Origin: Crotalaria pallida
Lineage: Eukaryota; Streptophyta; Magnoliopsida; Fabales; Fabaceae
Assembly (NCBI GenBank): GCA_037953625.1
Contig: CM075655.1
Location: 76,597,501-76,661,500, forward strand
Direction: 5' to 3'
Length of the DNA stretch: 64,000 nt
A program made the translations under genes and the position numbers. The notes below the pieces were generated by a model that saw nothing but the letters and a program-made list of their open reading frames with translations, did no database searches and was not told the DNA's origin. Below, piece by piece: positions 12,191-22,416 of the stretch (the stretch's first letter is position 1; each line of letters begins with the position of its first letter).

Positions 12191-13651
12191 ATCCTTTTGC
12201 ACTCCTGGGCAAAACTAAGAATTAGGATTGAGAAAATCAATATGCACCAAAGTGAATCATGTAACAAGATTACTAAAACTAATGAATGCAAACCTAAGAG
12301 ATTACATACTTCACAATGAATTCTAGGAAATGCAAAGAAATGGGCAAAATCGAGCACACGAAGAAAATAAGGACCAAAGAATCAAGGCATTCATGAACAT
12401 CATCCAATTATTTCAAATATGCAAAGAAAACCAATGACATCAAGAGGGTAGTCACAAAGATGGTAGAAACTCACAAGGATCACTCAATAGTGTTTACACT
12501 CAAGTGTTTAAGGTTAATCAGTGTTTACACTCAAGGCACATCATGAAAAACAAACACAACCATAGGCTTGACAAGCCTCTAACATCAACAATCAATACAC
12601 ATGCACATTAAGATCAAAAGGTCTTTTCAGGGTTGTAATGGGGCCAAGGACAAGGTAGGATAAAAATATGGGAAATGTAGCTAAAACCCAAGGAATAGAG
12701 GAGCAATGGGGAACAAGTAAAAAAAATAAGCACAATCCACCCCAGAATGAAATGGTAAACATAACAACAACCTCTAATTCCAATCCTCCATGCCTCAATC
12801 AACCTTTTATTCCATTTTTTTTTCTTTTTCTTCTTCTTCTTCTTCTTTTTTTTTTCATTACATTGCAGAACTTCATGAACGAAAGAAAAGAAGAAACAAT
12901 AAAAATGGCATAATGAGATAAAGCCATAATTACATCACCGACCATAGAGGCAAAACCCAGAACTCACAAGAGATGAAGAACAAAGCACCCTCGCTTACTT
13001 AATACCCATTCCCAAAACAATTCCAAAGCTCCAACATTCCCTAAGGTTAGGACAATCATGGTTTTTCAGTCATAGGCTTGTAATGAGCTAAAGAATAAAG
13101 AAAAGGGATATAAAGGCTCAAAGGGGCTATCAAAGGATAAATTCATTCAAGGTAGGCTCATATGGCTAGTGGCTTATTCAAGAAAAAAAAATGCCTAAAT
13201 CATTTCAAAATGTGCATGGGAATATCAAGTATCAACAAGAGTCAAGTCAAGTTCTAGAGTGCAAGTAATCCAGAGTGCAATCACACATGAAAGAAAAATT
13301 AGGTGGCATATATAGCAATCCACCCACAATTAAGGCTCAAATCCTCACAAAAGGGACAATTCTATCACAGTGTTACCACCTCTTAATTATCAAAAGCAAC
13401 TTTACACACAGAAATGCATGAATTCAGACACAAGATACTAAGACTCTACTAAAATGAAGCAAAAACATGCAAGAAAATGCCCAAAACTTAGCAAAACCTA
13501 AAAAAATCAAAGCAAAAATATGCAACCTAAACTACTCTCCCCCCACACTTAAATCACACATTGTCCTCAATGTAAAACAAATAGCATAATCAGACAGATA
13601 TAGACAAGTGCAATAAAAAGAGTAAGGAAGGAGAAAAGAAGACTCCCTAAA
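12191..13651 (-). other. Athila region between pol and the 3' LTR, no env ORF
   Basis: In Athila and Calypso elements this position can carry an env-like ORF. Here the longest minus-strand frames are under 90 codons and show no recognisable membrane protein. Positions 12810-12857 hold a T/TTC microsatellite. At 13535-13550 lies CTCTCCCCCCACACTT, an internal polypurine tract sharing AAGTGTGGGGG (element sense) with the terminal one. Confidence 0.75.
13535..13550 (-). other. Athila internal polypurine tract (second copy)
   Basis: In the element's sense this reads AAGTGTGGGGGGAGAG, about 100 bp after the pol stop codon. It repeats the core of the terminal tract 1.36 kb away. A second plus-strand initiation site is the natural inference; it is not shown by sequence alone. 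Confidence 0.6.
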
Positions 13652-16600
13652 TCATGGTGGGTCAAAAATGGGGTCGACCAATGAGGCTTCCTCCACAGGT
13701 GCATCATCCAAAGTAGGAGAGGTTAGGAAAGGCTTGAGTCGGTGGCCATTGACTTTGAAGCTCTTGTCTGTGGACTCACTCTTGATCTCCACAGTGCCAT
13801 AAGGAAACACCTGGGTGACTACAAACGGTCCAATCCATTTAGAGCGGAGCTTTCCACTCATGAGTCCAAGCCTAGAGTTGTAGAGCAACACTTTTTGACC
13901 AACCAAGAACTCCTTTCTGCAAATTGCGCTATCATGGAGCTTCTTGGTCTTCTCTTTGTAGAACTTGGAATTCTCATAGGCCTCCAAACGGATCTCATCT
14001 AGCTCACTCAACTGCAGCTTCCTCTCCTCACCCGCTTGATCAAGAGCTAAGTTACATTGCTTCACAGCCCAATATGCACGATGCTCTATCTCCACAGGCA
14101 GGTGGCATGCCTTACCAAAAACAACCCGATAAGGTGACATCCCTATGGGTGCCTTGTAAGCAGTCCGATGGGCCCATAGAGCATCCTCCAATCGTGTGCT
14201 CCAATCCTTTCTATTAGGCTTCACCATCTTCTCCAAAATCCGCTTGATCTCTCTGTTTGAAATCTCAGCTTGCCCATTGGTTTGGGGGTGATATGGTGTA
14301 GAAACTTTGTGCACAACCCCATACTTCTTGAGCAAAGCTTGCATGGATCTATTGCAGAAGTGTGTGCCTTGATCACTGACTATGGCTCTAGGTATGCCAA
14401 ACCTGCAAAGGATATTAGTCCTGACAAAATCTACAACAACCTGAGCATCATTAGTCCTGGTGGCCTTAGCTTCCACCCATTTGGATACATAATCCACAGC
14501 AAGTAAGATATAATAAAAACCAAAAGAAACAGGAAAGGGACCCATGAAATCTATACCCCAGACATCAAACACCTCACAGAACAACATAGGTTGTTGCGGC
14601 ATCTGTTGCCTCCAAGATAGGGTGCCTCCTGCCCTTTGACATTGCTCACATGAGCTGCAGATTTTGCTTGCATCCTTGAAGATGGTAGGCCAATAAAATC
14701 CAGAATCCAGCACCTTTCGTGTTGTCCTTTGAGTGCCAAGGTGGCCTCCAACTGGTGAAGCATGGCAAAATTGGAGAACCGATTGGATCTCCTGGTCTGG
14801 AATGCACCTGCGAATGACCTGATCACTGCAAATACGCCACAAATAGGGGTCATCCCATACATAATACTTGGCATCGCTCTTCAATTTGTCTCTTTGAGCT
14901 TTGGATGCCAAGGGTGGAAAAACAGAAGCAACTATATAATTTACAATATCATTAAACCAAGGAGTAAGGGGAGGGGGATGTGAAACATGCAAAACTAAAA
15001 GCTGCTCATCCGGGAAGTCATCCCGGATAGGAAATGCATCCTCCTCTCTCTCTATTCTGCTCAAGTGGTCTGGGACCAGGTTATGTGCACCACTCCGATC
15101 CTGAATCTCAAGATCAAACTCCTGGAGGAGCAACATCCATCTAATCAACCTAGGTTTGGAATCTGTCTTTTTCAAAAGATATTTCAGAGCAGCATGATCA
15201 GTATACACCACAACCTTAGAACCTAACAAATATGATCTAAACTTATCAAGTGCAAAGACAATGGCTAACAGCTCTTTTTCAGTTGTGGTGTAATTAACTT
15301 GTGCTGAATCTAAAGTCCTAGATGCATAATAAATCACATGAGACATCTTACCAACCCTTTGGGAGAGAACTGCTCCCAAAGCATAATTCGAGGCATCGGT
15401 CATGAGCTCAAATGGGAGGGTCCAGTCAGGTGGTTGGATGATGGGAGTGGTGGTGAGTGCTCTCTTTAGCTCATCAAATGCTTTCTTGCATTGGTCTCCA
15501 AACTCAAATGCGGTATCCTTTTGAAGCAAGTTGGATAGTGGAAGGGCTATCTTGCTAAAGTTCTGAATAAACCTGCGATAGAAACCTGCATGGCCAAGAA
15601 AAGAACGCACCTCTCGCACGCAAGAGGGGTAAGGCAAATGTGATATTACATGCAGCTTAGCAGGGTCAACCTCTATGCCCTTATGCGAAATAATGTGCCC
15701 TAAGACTATGCCTTGTTCTACCATAAAATGACATTTTTCAAAATTCAAGACAAGGTTAGTCTCAATGCACCTATTAAGCACCTTAGACAAACTATCAAGA
15801 CATGCATCAAAAGAGGAACCATATACACTAAAATCATCCATGAAGACCTCTATGCAATGCTCAAGTAAGTAATTAAAAATACTCATCATACATCTTTGAA
15901 AAGTGTCAGGAGCATTGCATAGGCCAAAAGGCATCTTCCTATAAGCAAATGTACCAAAAGGACAGGTAAATGTGGTCTTATGTTGGTCCTCTGGTGCAAT
16001 ACAGATTTGGAAATAACCAGAGAAACCATCTAAGAAGCAATAGTGAGATTTACCTGCCAGGCGCTCCAACATCTGATCAATGAAGGGAAGAGGAAAGTGA
16101 TCCTTGCGGGTCGCCTGGTTGAGCTTCCTATAATCAATGCAGACTCTCCAACTGTTCTGCACTCTAGTGGGAATCAGCTCATCCTTCTCATTTTTGACAA
16201 CTGTCACCCCAGACTTCTTGGGAACTACTTGAACCGGGCTTACCCAAGTGCTGTCTGAAATGGGGTAGATAATGCCAGCTTGCAGCAGCTTGGTGACCTC
16301 TTTCTTCACCACATCAAGAATCTGGGGGTTCAACCGTCTCTGGGGTTGTCTCACTAGTTTAGCCCCATCCTCCAATAAAATCCGATGCATGCACATGGAG
16401 GGGCTAATACCAGGTATGTCTGCCAAAGTCCATCCTATTGCCCTTTTGTTTGCTCTAATCACATCCAGCAGCTGCTTCTCTTGATCAACAGAAAGGGAGG
16501 TAGAGATGATCACTGGAAGTTTCTGCTCAGCCTCCAAGTAAGCATATTTGAGATGAGGAGGAAGGGGCTTCAGGTCCAATAAAGGTGCCTGCATCACAGA

Positions 16601-19249
16601 TGGAACTAAAGGAGCAGCAGAATTGGATCCTGCCGCCTGCACCTGAACAAGTGAATTAGACTCATGCAAAACAGAAATGGGGTTAGCATGATCTGAATCT
16701 ATATCATATGAATCAACAGATGCAGTAGCAGAATTTAAAAACTGGTCAATTTCAATGCATGCAGTGCACATTTCGGAATCAGAACATGCAGAACAAGTAA
16801 ATGAGCTAGTGAAAGATGGCAAATCATAATCATGCAAAACGTCTAGAACATGCTCATCAAAAAAATGTTTCATAGCATCAAAAATATTGAATCGAACCAC
16901 ACTGTCATCAAATTCCATGGAAAATGTACCTGCATGCACATCTATCTTGGTTCGGGCTATTTTAAAAAATGGTCTCCCTAATATGATAGGGACAGCACTA
17001 CGAGAGGTGTCCTCTTCCATATCAAGAATATAAAAATCAGCAGGAAAGATAAGCTCTTCAACCCGAACCAGGACATCCTCTATCAAACCTGCGGGGTAGG
17101 CAGTAGATCTATTTGCCAAGTGAATAACCACACCCGTAGGTTGAAGGGGTCCAAGTGAAAGAGACTTGAAAACAGACATAGGCATAACATTAATAGATGC
17201 TCCTAAATCTAGCAAAGCATTCTCAAATTTAGTATTACCTATGATACAAGGCACAGAGAAAGTTCCAGGATCCTTACACTTTTCAGGAATATGAGGGACG
17301 GGTTTACCTATAAGAGCAGAGACATTTCTTCCCATGTTGATCCTCTCATTGCCCTTGAGCTTCTGTTTGTGTGTGCATAGATCCTTCAAGAACTTTGCAT
17401 ACCTTGGAATCTGCTTGATTGCATCAAGAAGGGGTATGTTGACTTCCACCTTCCTGAATGTGTCAAGTATCTCTTTGTCAATCTCTTCCATTTTCTTGCT
17501 TTGAGTCACCCCCCTTGGTGGGAAAGGAAGAGGAATGGGGGGTGGTTGTTGGGCAGCAGCAGGTGTTGTGCTTGTGGAAGGCTGAGTTGGATGGGATTTT
17601 CTGGTACTTGTGTGCTCACTCTCCTCGACCATTTGGGTCTTCTTGTTGGTTGAAACTAGATCATCTTTGTTGAGGTCAGATTCTGGCGTGGGTGTGACAA
17701 TCTGCTTCCCTGACCTTAGACTAATGGCATTCACATTCTGGTTTGGATTGATCACTGTTTGGGATGACAACTTGTTAGAATTCTGAGATTGCATAGTGTT
17801 GATTGCTGTTGCCATCTGTCCCATCTGATTGGTCAAAGATTGAATAGAGGCCTCTTGCCTTTGAATGGATGCTCTAGTTTCCTGTTGGAATTGGAGATTT
17901 TGCATGGTCATCTGTTTCATCAGCTCTTCCAATGAAGGCTGCTGCTCAGTACTAGGAGCTGGTGGTGCAGAATTAGCCTGTTGTTGTCTCTGTTGCTGGA
18001 CTGGAGGAGGTACATATGGTGGTCTAGAATTGTTCTGAAATTGAACCTGTGAAGGTTGCTGCTGATCAGACCATCTCAGGTTGGGATGGTTCCTCCAACC
18101 AGGGTTGTATCTATTGGTAGAGAGATCAAAGTTCTGTGGCTGCTGGTTTCTACTGTTGAAGATGTTGGCGGCATATGCCTCAGGTTGGTCAGCACCAGTC
18201 GTTGGTTGCTGCTGCACAGAAGGGCATGCATCTGTGGGGTGCTCAGCGGATGTGCATATGCCACATAATCTAGCAGGCAGGGACAACTTCTTCTGGTTGA
18301 TGGCCAATTGAGTGACCAAAGTTGTAAGTGAATCTATCTTCTGTTCAAGCTTCTCAACCTTACCAGAACTTGTGCCAACATCATTCACTCCTCTCACTAT
18401 GATTGCATCGCTGTTGCCCCTTGCATGGAATTGTTGACAATTGGAAGCCATCTTCTCAATCTTGACTCTGGCTTCTAAAGGTGTCATGTCTCCTAGGGCA
18501 CCACCACTTGCAGCATCAAGCATGTTTCTCTCCATGAGGTTGAGACCTTCATAGAAATATTGAATAAGCAACTGCTCTGAGATCTGATGGTGGGGGCAGC
18601 TCGCACACAGCCTCTTGAATCTCTCCCAATACTCGTAGAGACTTTCTCCACTTTGTTGCCTGATGCCTGATATATTCTTTCGGATTGCTGTTGTTCTGCA
18701 TGAAGGGAAGAATTTCTCCAAAAATGCCTTCTTCAGGTCATCCCAGACTGTGATAGAACCAGGGGCCAGATCGTACAACCAATCCTTGGCTAGCCCCTCT
18801 AGGGAGTGTGGGAATGCCTTAAGACAAACATGATCCTCTTGCACATCATGTGGTTTCATAGTAGCACAGACAATATGGAACTGCTTGAGATGTTTATGAG
18901 GATCCTCACCTGCAAGACCATTAAACTTGGGCAACAAATGAATTAGTCCAGACCTTAGCTCATACGGGTCATCGGGATAATGGATGCACAAATCTTCAAT
19001 AGTGAAATCAGGTGCAGCCAGCTCCCTCAATGTCCTCTCACGTGGTGGAGGTTGAGCCATATTTTCAGAATAATCAGAATAAGAATCAGAATTTATAGGA
19101 ATAGAAGAAAAAGAAGCAGACTCACTATGTAAAGACTCAATAGACTCACTACCTATGGACTGGTTCCTATTTTGTCTAACTAGTCTGTGATAAGTTCTAT
19201 CAATTTCAGGGTTATATGGATGAAAGTAGCTTGGGTTGCCCCTAGTCAT
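13652..19249 (-). CDS. gag-pol: Athila gag-pol polyprotein, intact single ORF
   Basis: The 1865-residue frame has no internal stop and starts at the first ATG after the leader. In order it shows: a Retrotrans_gag-type capsid region (about 105-270); a CX2CX4HX4C zinc knuckle (C329, C332, H337, C342); a Gln/Pro-rich linker; an aspartic protease with D681 in a DLGAS motif and ILGRPFF at 756; reverse transcriptase with FMDD at 1136-1139; RNase H (D1285, E1324 or E1326, D1351, D1394); an integrase zinc region (H1496, H1503, C1534, C1537); and the catalytic triad D1567, D1626, E1662 with exact DD35E spacing. A GPF/Y-like module lies near 1804-1822 and no chromodomain follows. The complete set of catalytic residues suggests a potentially functional copy, though activity cannot be read from sequence. 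Gag and pol are fused, so their ratio must be set by proteolysis or another route. Confidence 0.95.
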   Translation of the reverse strand: MTRGNPSYFHPYNPEIDRTYHRLVRQNRNQSIGSESIESLHSESASFSSIPINSDSYSDYSENMAQPPPRERTLRELAAPDFTIEDLCIHYPDDPYELRSGLIHLLPKFNGLAGEDPHKHLKQFHIVCATMKPHDVQEDHVCLKAFPHSLEGLAKDWLYDLAPGSITVWDDLKKAFLEKFFPSCRTTAIRKNISGIRQQSGESLYEYWERFKRLCASCPHHQISEQLLIQYFYEGLNLMERNMLDAASGGALGDMTPLEARVKIEKMASNCQQFHARGNSDAIIVRGVNDVGTSSGKVEKLEQKIDSLTTLVTQLAINQKKLSLPARLCGICTSAEHPTDACPSVQQQPTTGADQPEAYAANIFNSRNQQPQNFDLSTNRYNPGWRNHPNLRWSDQQQPSQVQFQNNSRPPYVPPPVQQQRQQQANSAPPAPSTEQQPSLEELMKQMTMQNLQFQQETRASIQRQEASIQSLTNQMGQMATAINTMQSQNSNKLSSQTVINPNQNVNAISLRSGKQIVTPTPESDLNKDDLVSTNKKTQMVEESEHTSTRKSHPTQPSTSTTPAAAQQPPPIPLPFPPRGVTQSKKMEEIDKEILDTFRKVEVNIPLLDAIKQIPRYAKFLKDLCTHKQKLKGNERINMGRNVSALIGKPVPHIPEKCKDPGTFSVPCIIGNTKFENALLDLGASINVMPMSVFKSLSLGPLQPTGVVIHLANRSTAYPAGLIEDVLVRVEELIFPADFYILDMEEDTSRSAVPIILGRPFFKIARTKIDVHAGTFSMEFDDSVVRFNIFDAMKHFFDEHVLDVLHDYDLPSFTSSFTCSACSDSEMCTACIEIDQFLNSATASVDSYDIDSDHANPISVLHESNSLVQVQAAGSNSAAPLVPSVMQAPLLDLKPLPPHLKYAYLEAEQKLPVIISTSLSVDQEKQLLDVIRANKRAIGWTLADIPGISPSMCMHRILLEDGAKLVRQPQRRLNPQILDVVKKEVTKLLQAGIIYPISDSTWVSPVQVVPKKSGVTVVKNEKDELIPTRVQNSWRVCIDYRKLNQATRKDHFPLPFIDQMLERLAGKSHYCFLDGFSGYFQICIAPEDQHKTTFTCPFGTFAYRKMPFGLCNAPDTFQRCMMSIFNYLLEHCIEVFMDDFSVYGSSFDACLDSLSKVLNRCIETNLVLNFEKCHFMVEQGIVLGHIISHKGIEVDPAKLHVISHLPYPSCVREVRSFLGHAGFYRRFIQNFSKIALPLSNLLQKDTAFEFGDQCKKAFDELKRALTTTPIIQPPDWTLPFELMTDASNYALGAVLSQRVGKMSHVIYYASRTLDSAQVNYTTTEKELLAIVFALDKFRSYLLGSKVVVYTDHAALKYLLKKTDSKPRLIRWMLLLQEFDLEIQDRSGAHNLVPDHLSRIEREEDAFPIRDDFPDEQLLVLHVSHPPPLTPWFNDIVNYIVASVFPPLASKAQRDKLKSDAKYYVWDDPYLWRICSDQVIRRCIPDQEIQSVLQFCHASPVGGHLGTQRTTRKVLDSGFYWPTIFKDASKICSSCEQCQRAGGTLSWRQQMPQQPMLFCEVFDVWGIDFMGPFPVSFGFYYILLAVDYVSKWVEAKATRTNDAQVVVDFVRTNILCRFGIPRAIVSDQGTHFCNRSMQALLKKYGVVHKVSTPYHPQTNGQAEISNREIKRILEKMVKPNRKDWSTRLEDALWAHRTAYKAPIGMSPYRVVFGKACHLPVEIEHRAYWAVKQCNLALDQAGEERKLQLSELDEIRLEAYENSKFYKEKTKKLHDSAICRKEFLVGQKVLLYNSRLGLMSGKLRSKWIGPFVVTQVFPYGTVEIKSESTDKSFKVNGHRLKPFLTSPTLDDAPVEEASLVDPIFDPP

Positions 19250-19909
19250 GTACTGAACAGAACACCATTAAGCATAGCAAACTGTCACTAATATACATGA
19301 CCAAAATAGGCAACAAAATTTTTTATTTTTTTAAAATTTTTTCTTTATTTTTTTCAGCACCCTAAAATCATGAAAACATACCACAAAAAGTTTGAGGACA
19401 AAATTCAAAAGGGAACCAAGTCAAACAATTAAATCAGAGACCAAAAACTAAGAAAATAAAACTTGTAAAATAAAAAAGAAATAGTAAAACGGCTTTTTCA
19501 GATTATTCAGAAAATTCCCTTCGATTTGATATAAAATTCGTCAAATTCCGAGTTACGGGTCAAAAGTTGCGACGATTTGAAGAAAGTGCTGCTAAAACTT
19601 GGTAATTTTTCTGGAACTCACAACCAGTGATGATCTGAGTGATCATGGTGCCTCAAAACCTTTTTATATGATAAAAGTAGTGTGGATATAAATTTTCGTG
19701 CAAAAATTCCACCCACAACTATGTGAACTAGCAACCACAGAATCAATCAAATACACTAATTGCAACAAAATAGCAAAACAGCAAACAGTGCAACTTCAAC
19801 CGGTTATCAGAATTGACTACTAGACCCTAAATCAGACACGACACACGATAATAACTATACTAACTACGACACTAACTAACTACTAATGACCTTTGTCAAG
19901 AACCGATAA
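19250..19909 (-). other. Athila untranslated leader
   Basis: About 660 bp separate the gag ATG from the primer site. It is AT-rich with many stops in all frames, and I saw no upstream ORF worth reporting. Retroelement leaders normally carry the packaging signal, but I recognised no specific structure here. Confidence 0.65.
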
Positions 19910-19927
19910 TCCCCGGCAACGGCGCCA
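19910..19927 (-). other. Athila primer-binding site, tRNA-Asp
   Basis: The plus strand TCCCCGGCAACGGCGCCA equals the 3' end of plant tRNA-Asp(GTC) including CCA, as I know it. An AATT spacer precedes the LTR at 19932. It is only the 18-nt tail and not a tRNA gene. Confidence 0.9.
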
Positions 19928-19931
19928 AATT

Positions 19932-21051
19932 TGATCGAGGCCGTACCCGATACAAATAAAAACAGTTTAAGTATAGTACTAGGAAGTGACTCCTAGGTCG
20001 TCTCCCAAGGAATATCTTATCAAGCAAAAGGTCGAACACGTAGTATGCATAGAAAACAGGGGGGTTTTTTTTTGTATTGAATATTGAATAATTGAAATCA
20101 AAACAGAATTAAATCAAAACGAAGAAACAGATAAGGAAAAGCGGATAAACCCTTTTGGCTCGTGTTCACAACTCTATCATCGGTCACAAAAGATCAATTT
20201 CTTCCCTCTTCACTGTCCAACTCGTGAGAATTAAATACTAAGCGAAAATTCAATTCTCACCCCAAAACCCAAACCTCTAATTAAGCATTAAAAGCCAAAG
20301 CATGGAGTTTTTACGAGTTTGCATAAATTAAGCATTCATACACATGGATTAACTCTATAGAATGGAACTAAGCGAACCATAACATATCAATAAGCATGAA
20401 AACAGTGAATAAAAACGAAATAGCATTAAGATCAAAACCTCAAGAGTATGTGATACATTACCAAAGGGATTTAACCTAAGAGTTTAGCCTTCCATGAAGA
20501 AAAATACCAAAAACGTGTAGAAAGGGAAGAGAGAGAAACCCTAGCAGCCTCCACAAGCTTGGAGAGAAAAACTAAGCCTTCTCTATGAGAAATAATGTAA
20601 AAAACGTGAATGGAAGCTCTCCCCTAGGGTTTACACGAATTTGGCTTTTTAAATCACAAAACGGGCCTAAATCATGGGCCCAAATCCTAAGGAAAGCTTA
20701 TCTCTAAATTAAATCTAAAAATATCTTATAGATAAAATCTAAATCTTAAAAGATATAACTAAATCTCAACTAATCCTAAAGATAGATTACAATCTTCACT
20801 TCATCATATATCTTCTCTTCCAAAATTAAATCTTCATTCCCAAAATGTCCAAAAAGCCCTTGTGCCAAATATGACCTGAAAATAGAAATAGAATTAATTA
20901 GGCTAAATAATCCCAAATTAAACAATATTCAGAATAATAGTCCAATAAACTCTAAATCACTAAATCAAGCTAAACAATGTCAAATAGGCAACAAGTATCA
21001 ATAATAGGAGTAAAATAATGCAAGGAATAATGGGAAATAAAATGCTCATCA
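19932..21051 (-). repeat. Athila 5' LTR (right on the plus strand)
   Basis: This is the partner of 11056-12175 with identical length and termini. Substitutions relative to the left copy include changes near 20155, 20163, 20350, 20516, 20567, 20595 and 20877. Confidence 0.93.
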
Positions 21052-21056
21052 CTAAT
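21052..21056. repeat. Target-site duplication CTAAT (right copy, Athila)
   Basis: This CTAAT directly follows the ATCA terminus of the right LTR and matches 11051-11055. Confidence 0.92.
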
Positions 21057-21679
21057 CCCGGTTCAATTACTTTGACACCAAATTACTTTAACAAACATAT
21101 ACTAAGATCGCACACAAAGCACTTAGCAAAGCAAGCAAACATAAAAGAATTAACACGTAAGTTTTATACACAGGAGACCCATTACTAATTCACGATGATG
21201 CACAAACTCCTAGATTTCGACAACATCACCTCCTGATAAATGCAACATCGGATTGGCCAGTTCCGACACTACATTCCATCAGTGGTAATAGCCTTCGTTA
21301 TCCAGTTAAAGTTTATGCACTCCGTTATTAATTAGTAAGATTTCCTTTGTAAGAAACTTTAACCTTTAATTAACTTAAAACTTTGAATTTTCATCCCTTA
21401 AACAAGAATCAATTTGCACCTTTGAAGTCTTCGCTTACAAACGTGCCACTCTTATAGGATGTAATTCTTTGAATCCCTATGGGATCCTACTTAGGTTCCC
21501 AAAGAATCACATTATATTCTCCTTTATTATCAAACATTTTCACAAATCACCAAATATTAAAATTTTCACTTAAAAGGGTCTCACCTCTTGAGAAGAAGCT
21601 TGAGATGAGAGTGTTCGCAGCGAGATCGGGACCACTTTCCCTCAGGTCGGAAAGGAAGGAACTGCTCTGATACCATAAA
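21057..21679 (-). mobile_element. Element A internal region, unit 2, right part
   Basis: It resumes the sequence of unit 1 from position 4314 to the primer site. The PBS copy CTGCTCTGATACCA is at 21662-21675. It is non-coding. Confidence 0.87.
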
Positions 21680-22416
21680 TGTAACACCCAGCTTTTATTT
21701 AAAAATATTATTCAAAAGGTTTAAAGATTAAAATGGGGAACTTAAAATTTCTTTTCATAAATCAAGTTTACACATGAAATTGGGTATTTCAATTACAATA
21801 AGAGTAGCGCAACATAAAATTTTCCTTCTTTCCATAACTTCTGCTGCGACACTCGCTGATCCTCAAGCTCCTCTTCATTCACCTAAAATGTTAACCACAT
21901 AAGGGTGAGACCTTTTCGCAACACAGTGAATTAGAAGATAATTAAAGAGCACATAATAGAAACTTAAGCATCATAATCAAACCAAGCTATGAATAACAAA
22001 ATGCTTCACTCTTATATATATTAACATTTTTTCCCACACATATCTATACTCATTTTCATTTCCTTTACTTTATCGTGGTCTCACATTGTCGTAGCTTAAG
22101 TGAGCACCAAGCCCTTAGCCTCACATTGCCGTAGCTTAAGTGAGCACCAAGCCGCATACTTATATTTTGTCCTTAAATTTACTATTTACTTATATCATCA
22201 TTGGTGTTCATTCTTTTAGTTTGTACCACTCAGAATTTGGTTGTTCCTGCTAGGTGTACAAACGCCCCATTAGGACCAAACGCCCCATCAGGCAAAAACG
22301 CCCCACTAGGTGTAAATGCCCCGTTAGGAGTCAATGTCCCAAAATGATCAATTCAACGAAAATCGGGACCACTTTCCCTCAGGTCGGAAAGGAAGGAACT
22401 GCTTTGATACCATAAA
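21680..22416 (-). mobile_element. Rearranged A LTR fragment, second copy
   Basis: This has the same composite as 4938-5674: an LTR terminus, an inverted inner LTR segment (about 22243-22362), then 54 bp of primer-side internal sequence with a PBS-like copy at 22399-22412. Sharing of both breakpoints shows descent from one event. Confidence 0.8.

Larger units (their letters stand above)
11056..21051 (-). mobile_element. Complete Athila-lineage Ty3/gypsy retrotransposon
   Basis: The element is 9996 bp on the minus strand. It has two 1120-bp LTRs, a tRNA-Asp primer site, a leader of about 680 bp, one uninterrupted gag-pol ORF, a 1.5-kb region without env, and a terminal polypurine tract. The termini are TG/CA and a 5-bp CTAAT duplication flanks it. 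The LTRs differ at roughly nine of 1120 positions by eye, so insertion was recent. tRNA-Asp priming and the gag-pol sequence style fit the Athila group (Calypso and Diaspora in soybean are relatives known to me). It is the only element in the window with a full enzyme set. Confidence 0.93.

Noticed and set aside
13742..18311. Numerous short plus-strand ORFs opposite gag-pol
   Set aside because: They are shadow frames of the intact minus-strand Athila ORF.
19910..19927. Possible tRNA-Asp gene
   Set aside because: Only the 18-nt 3' tail is present. It is the primer-binding site of the Athila element.
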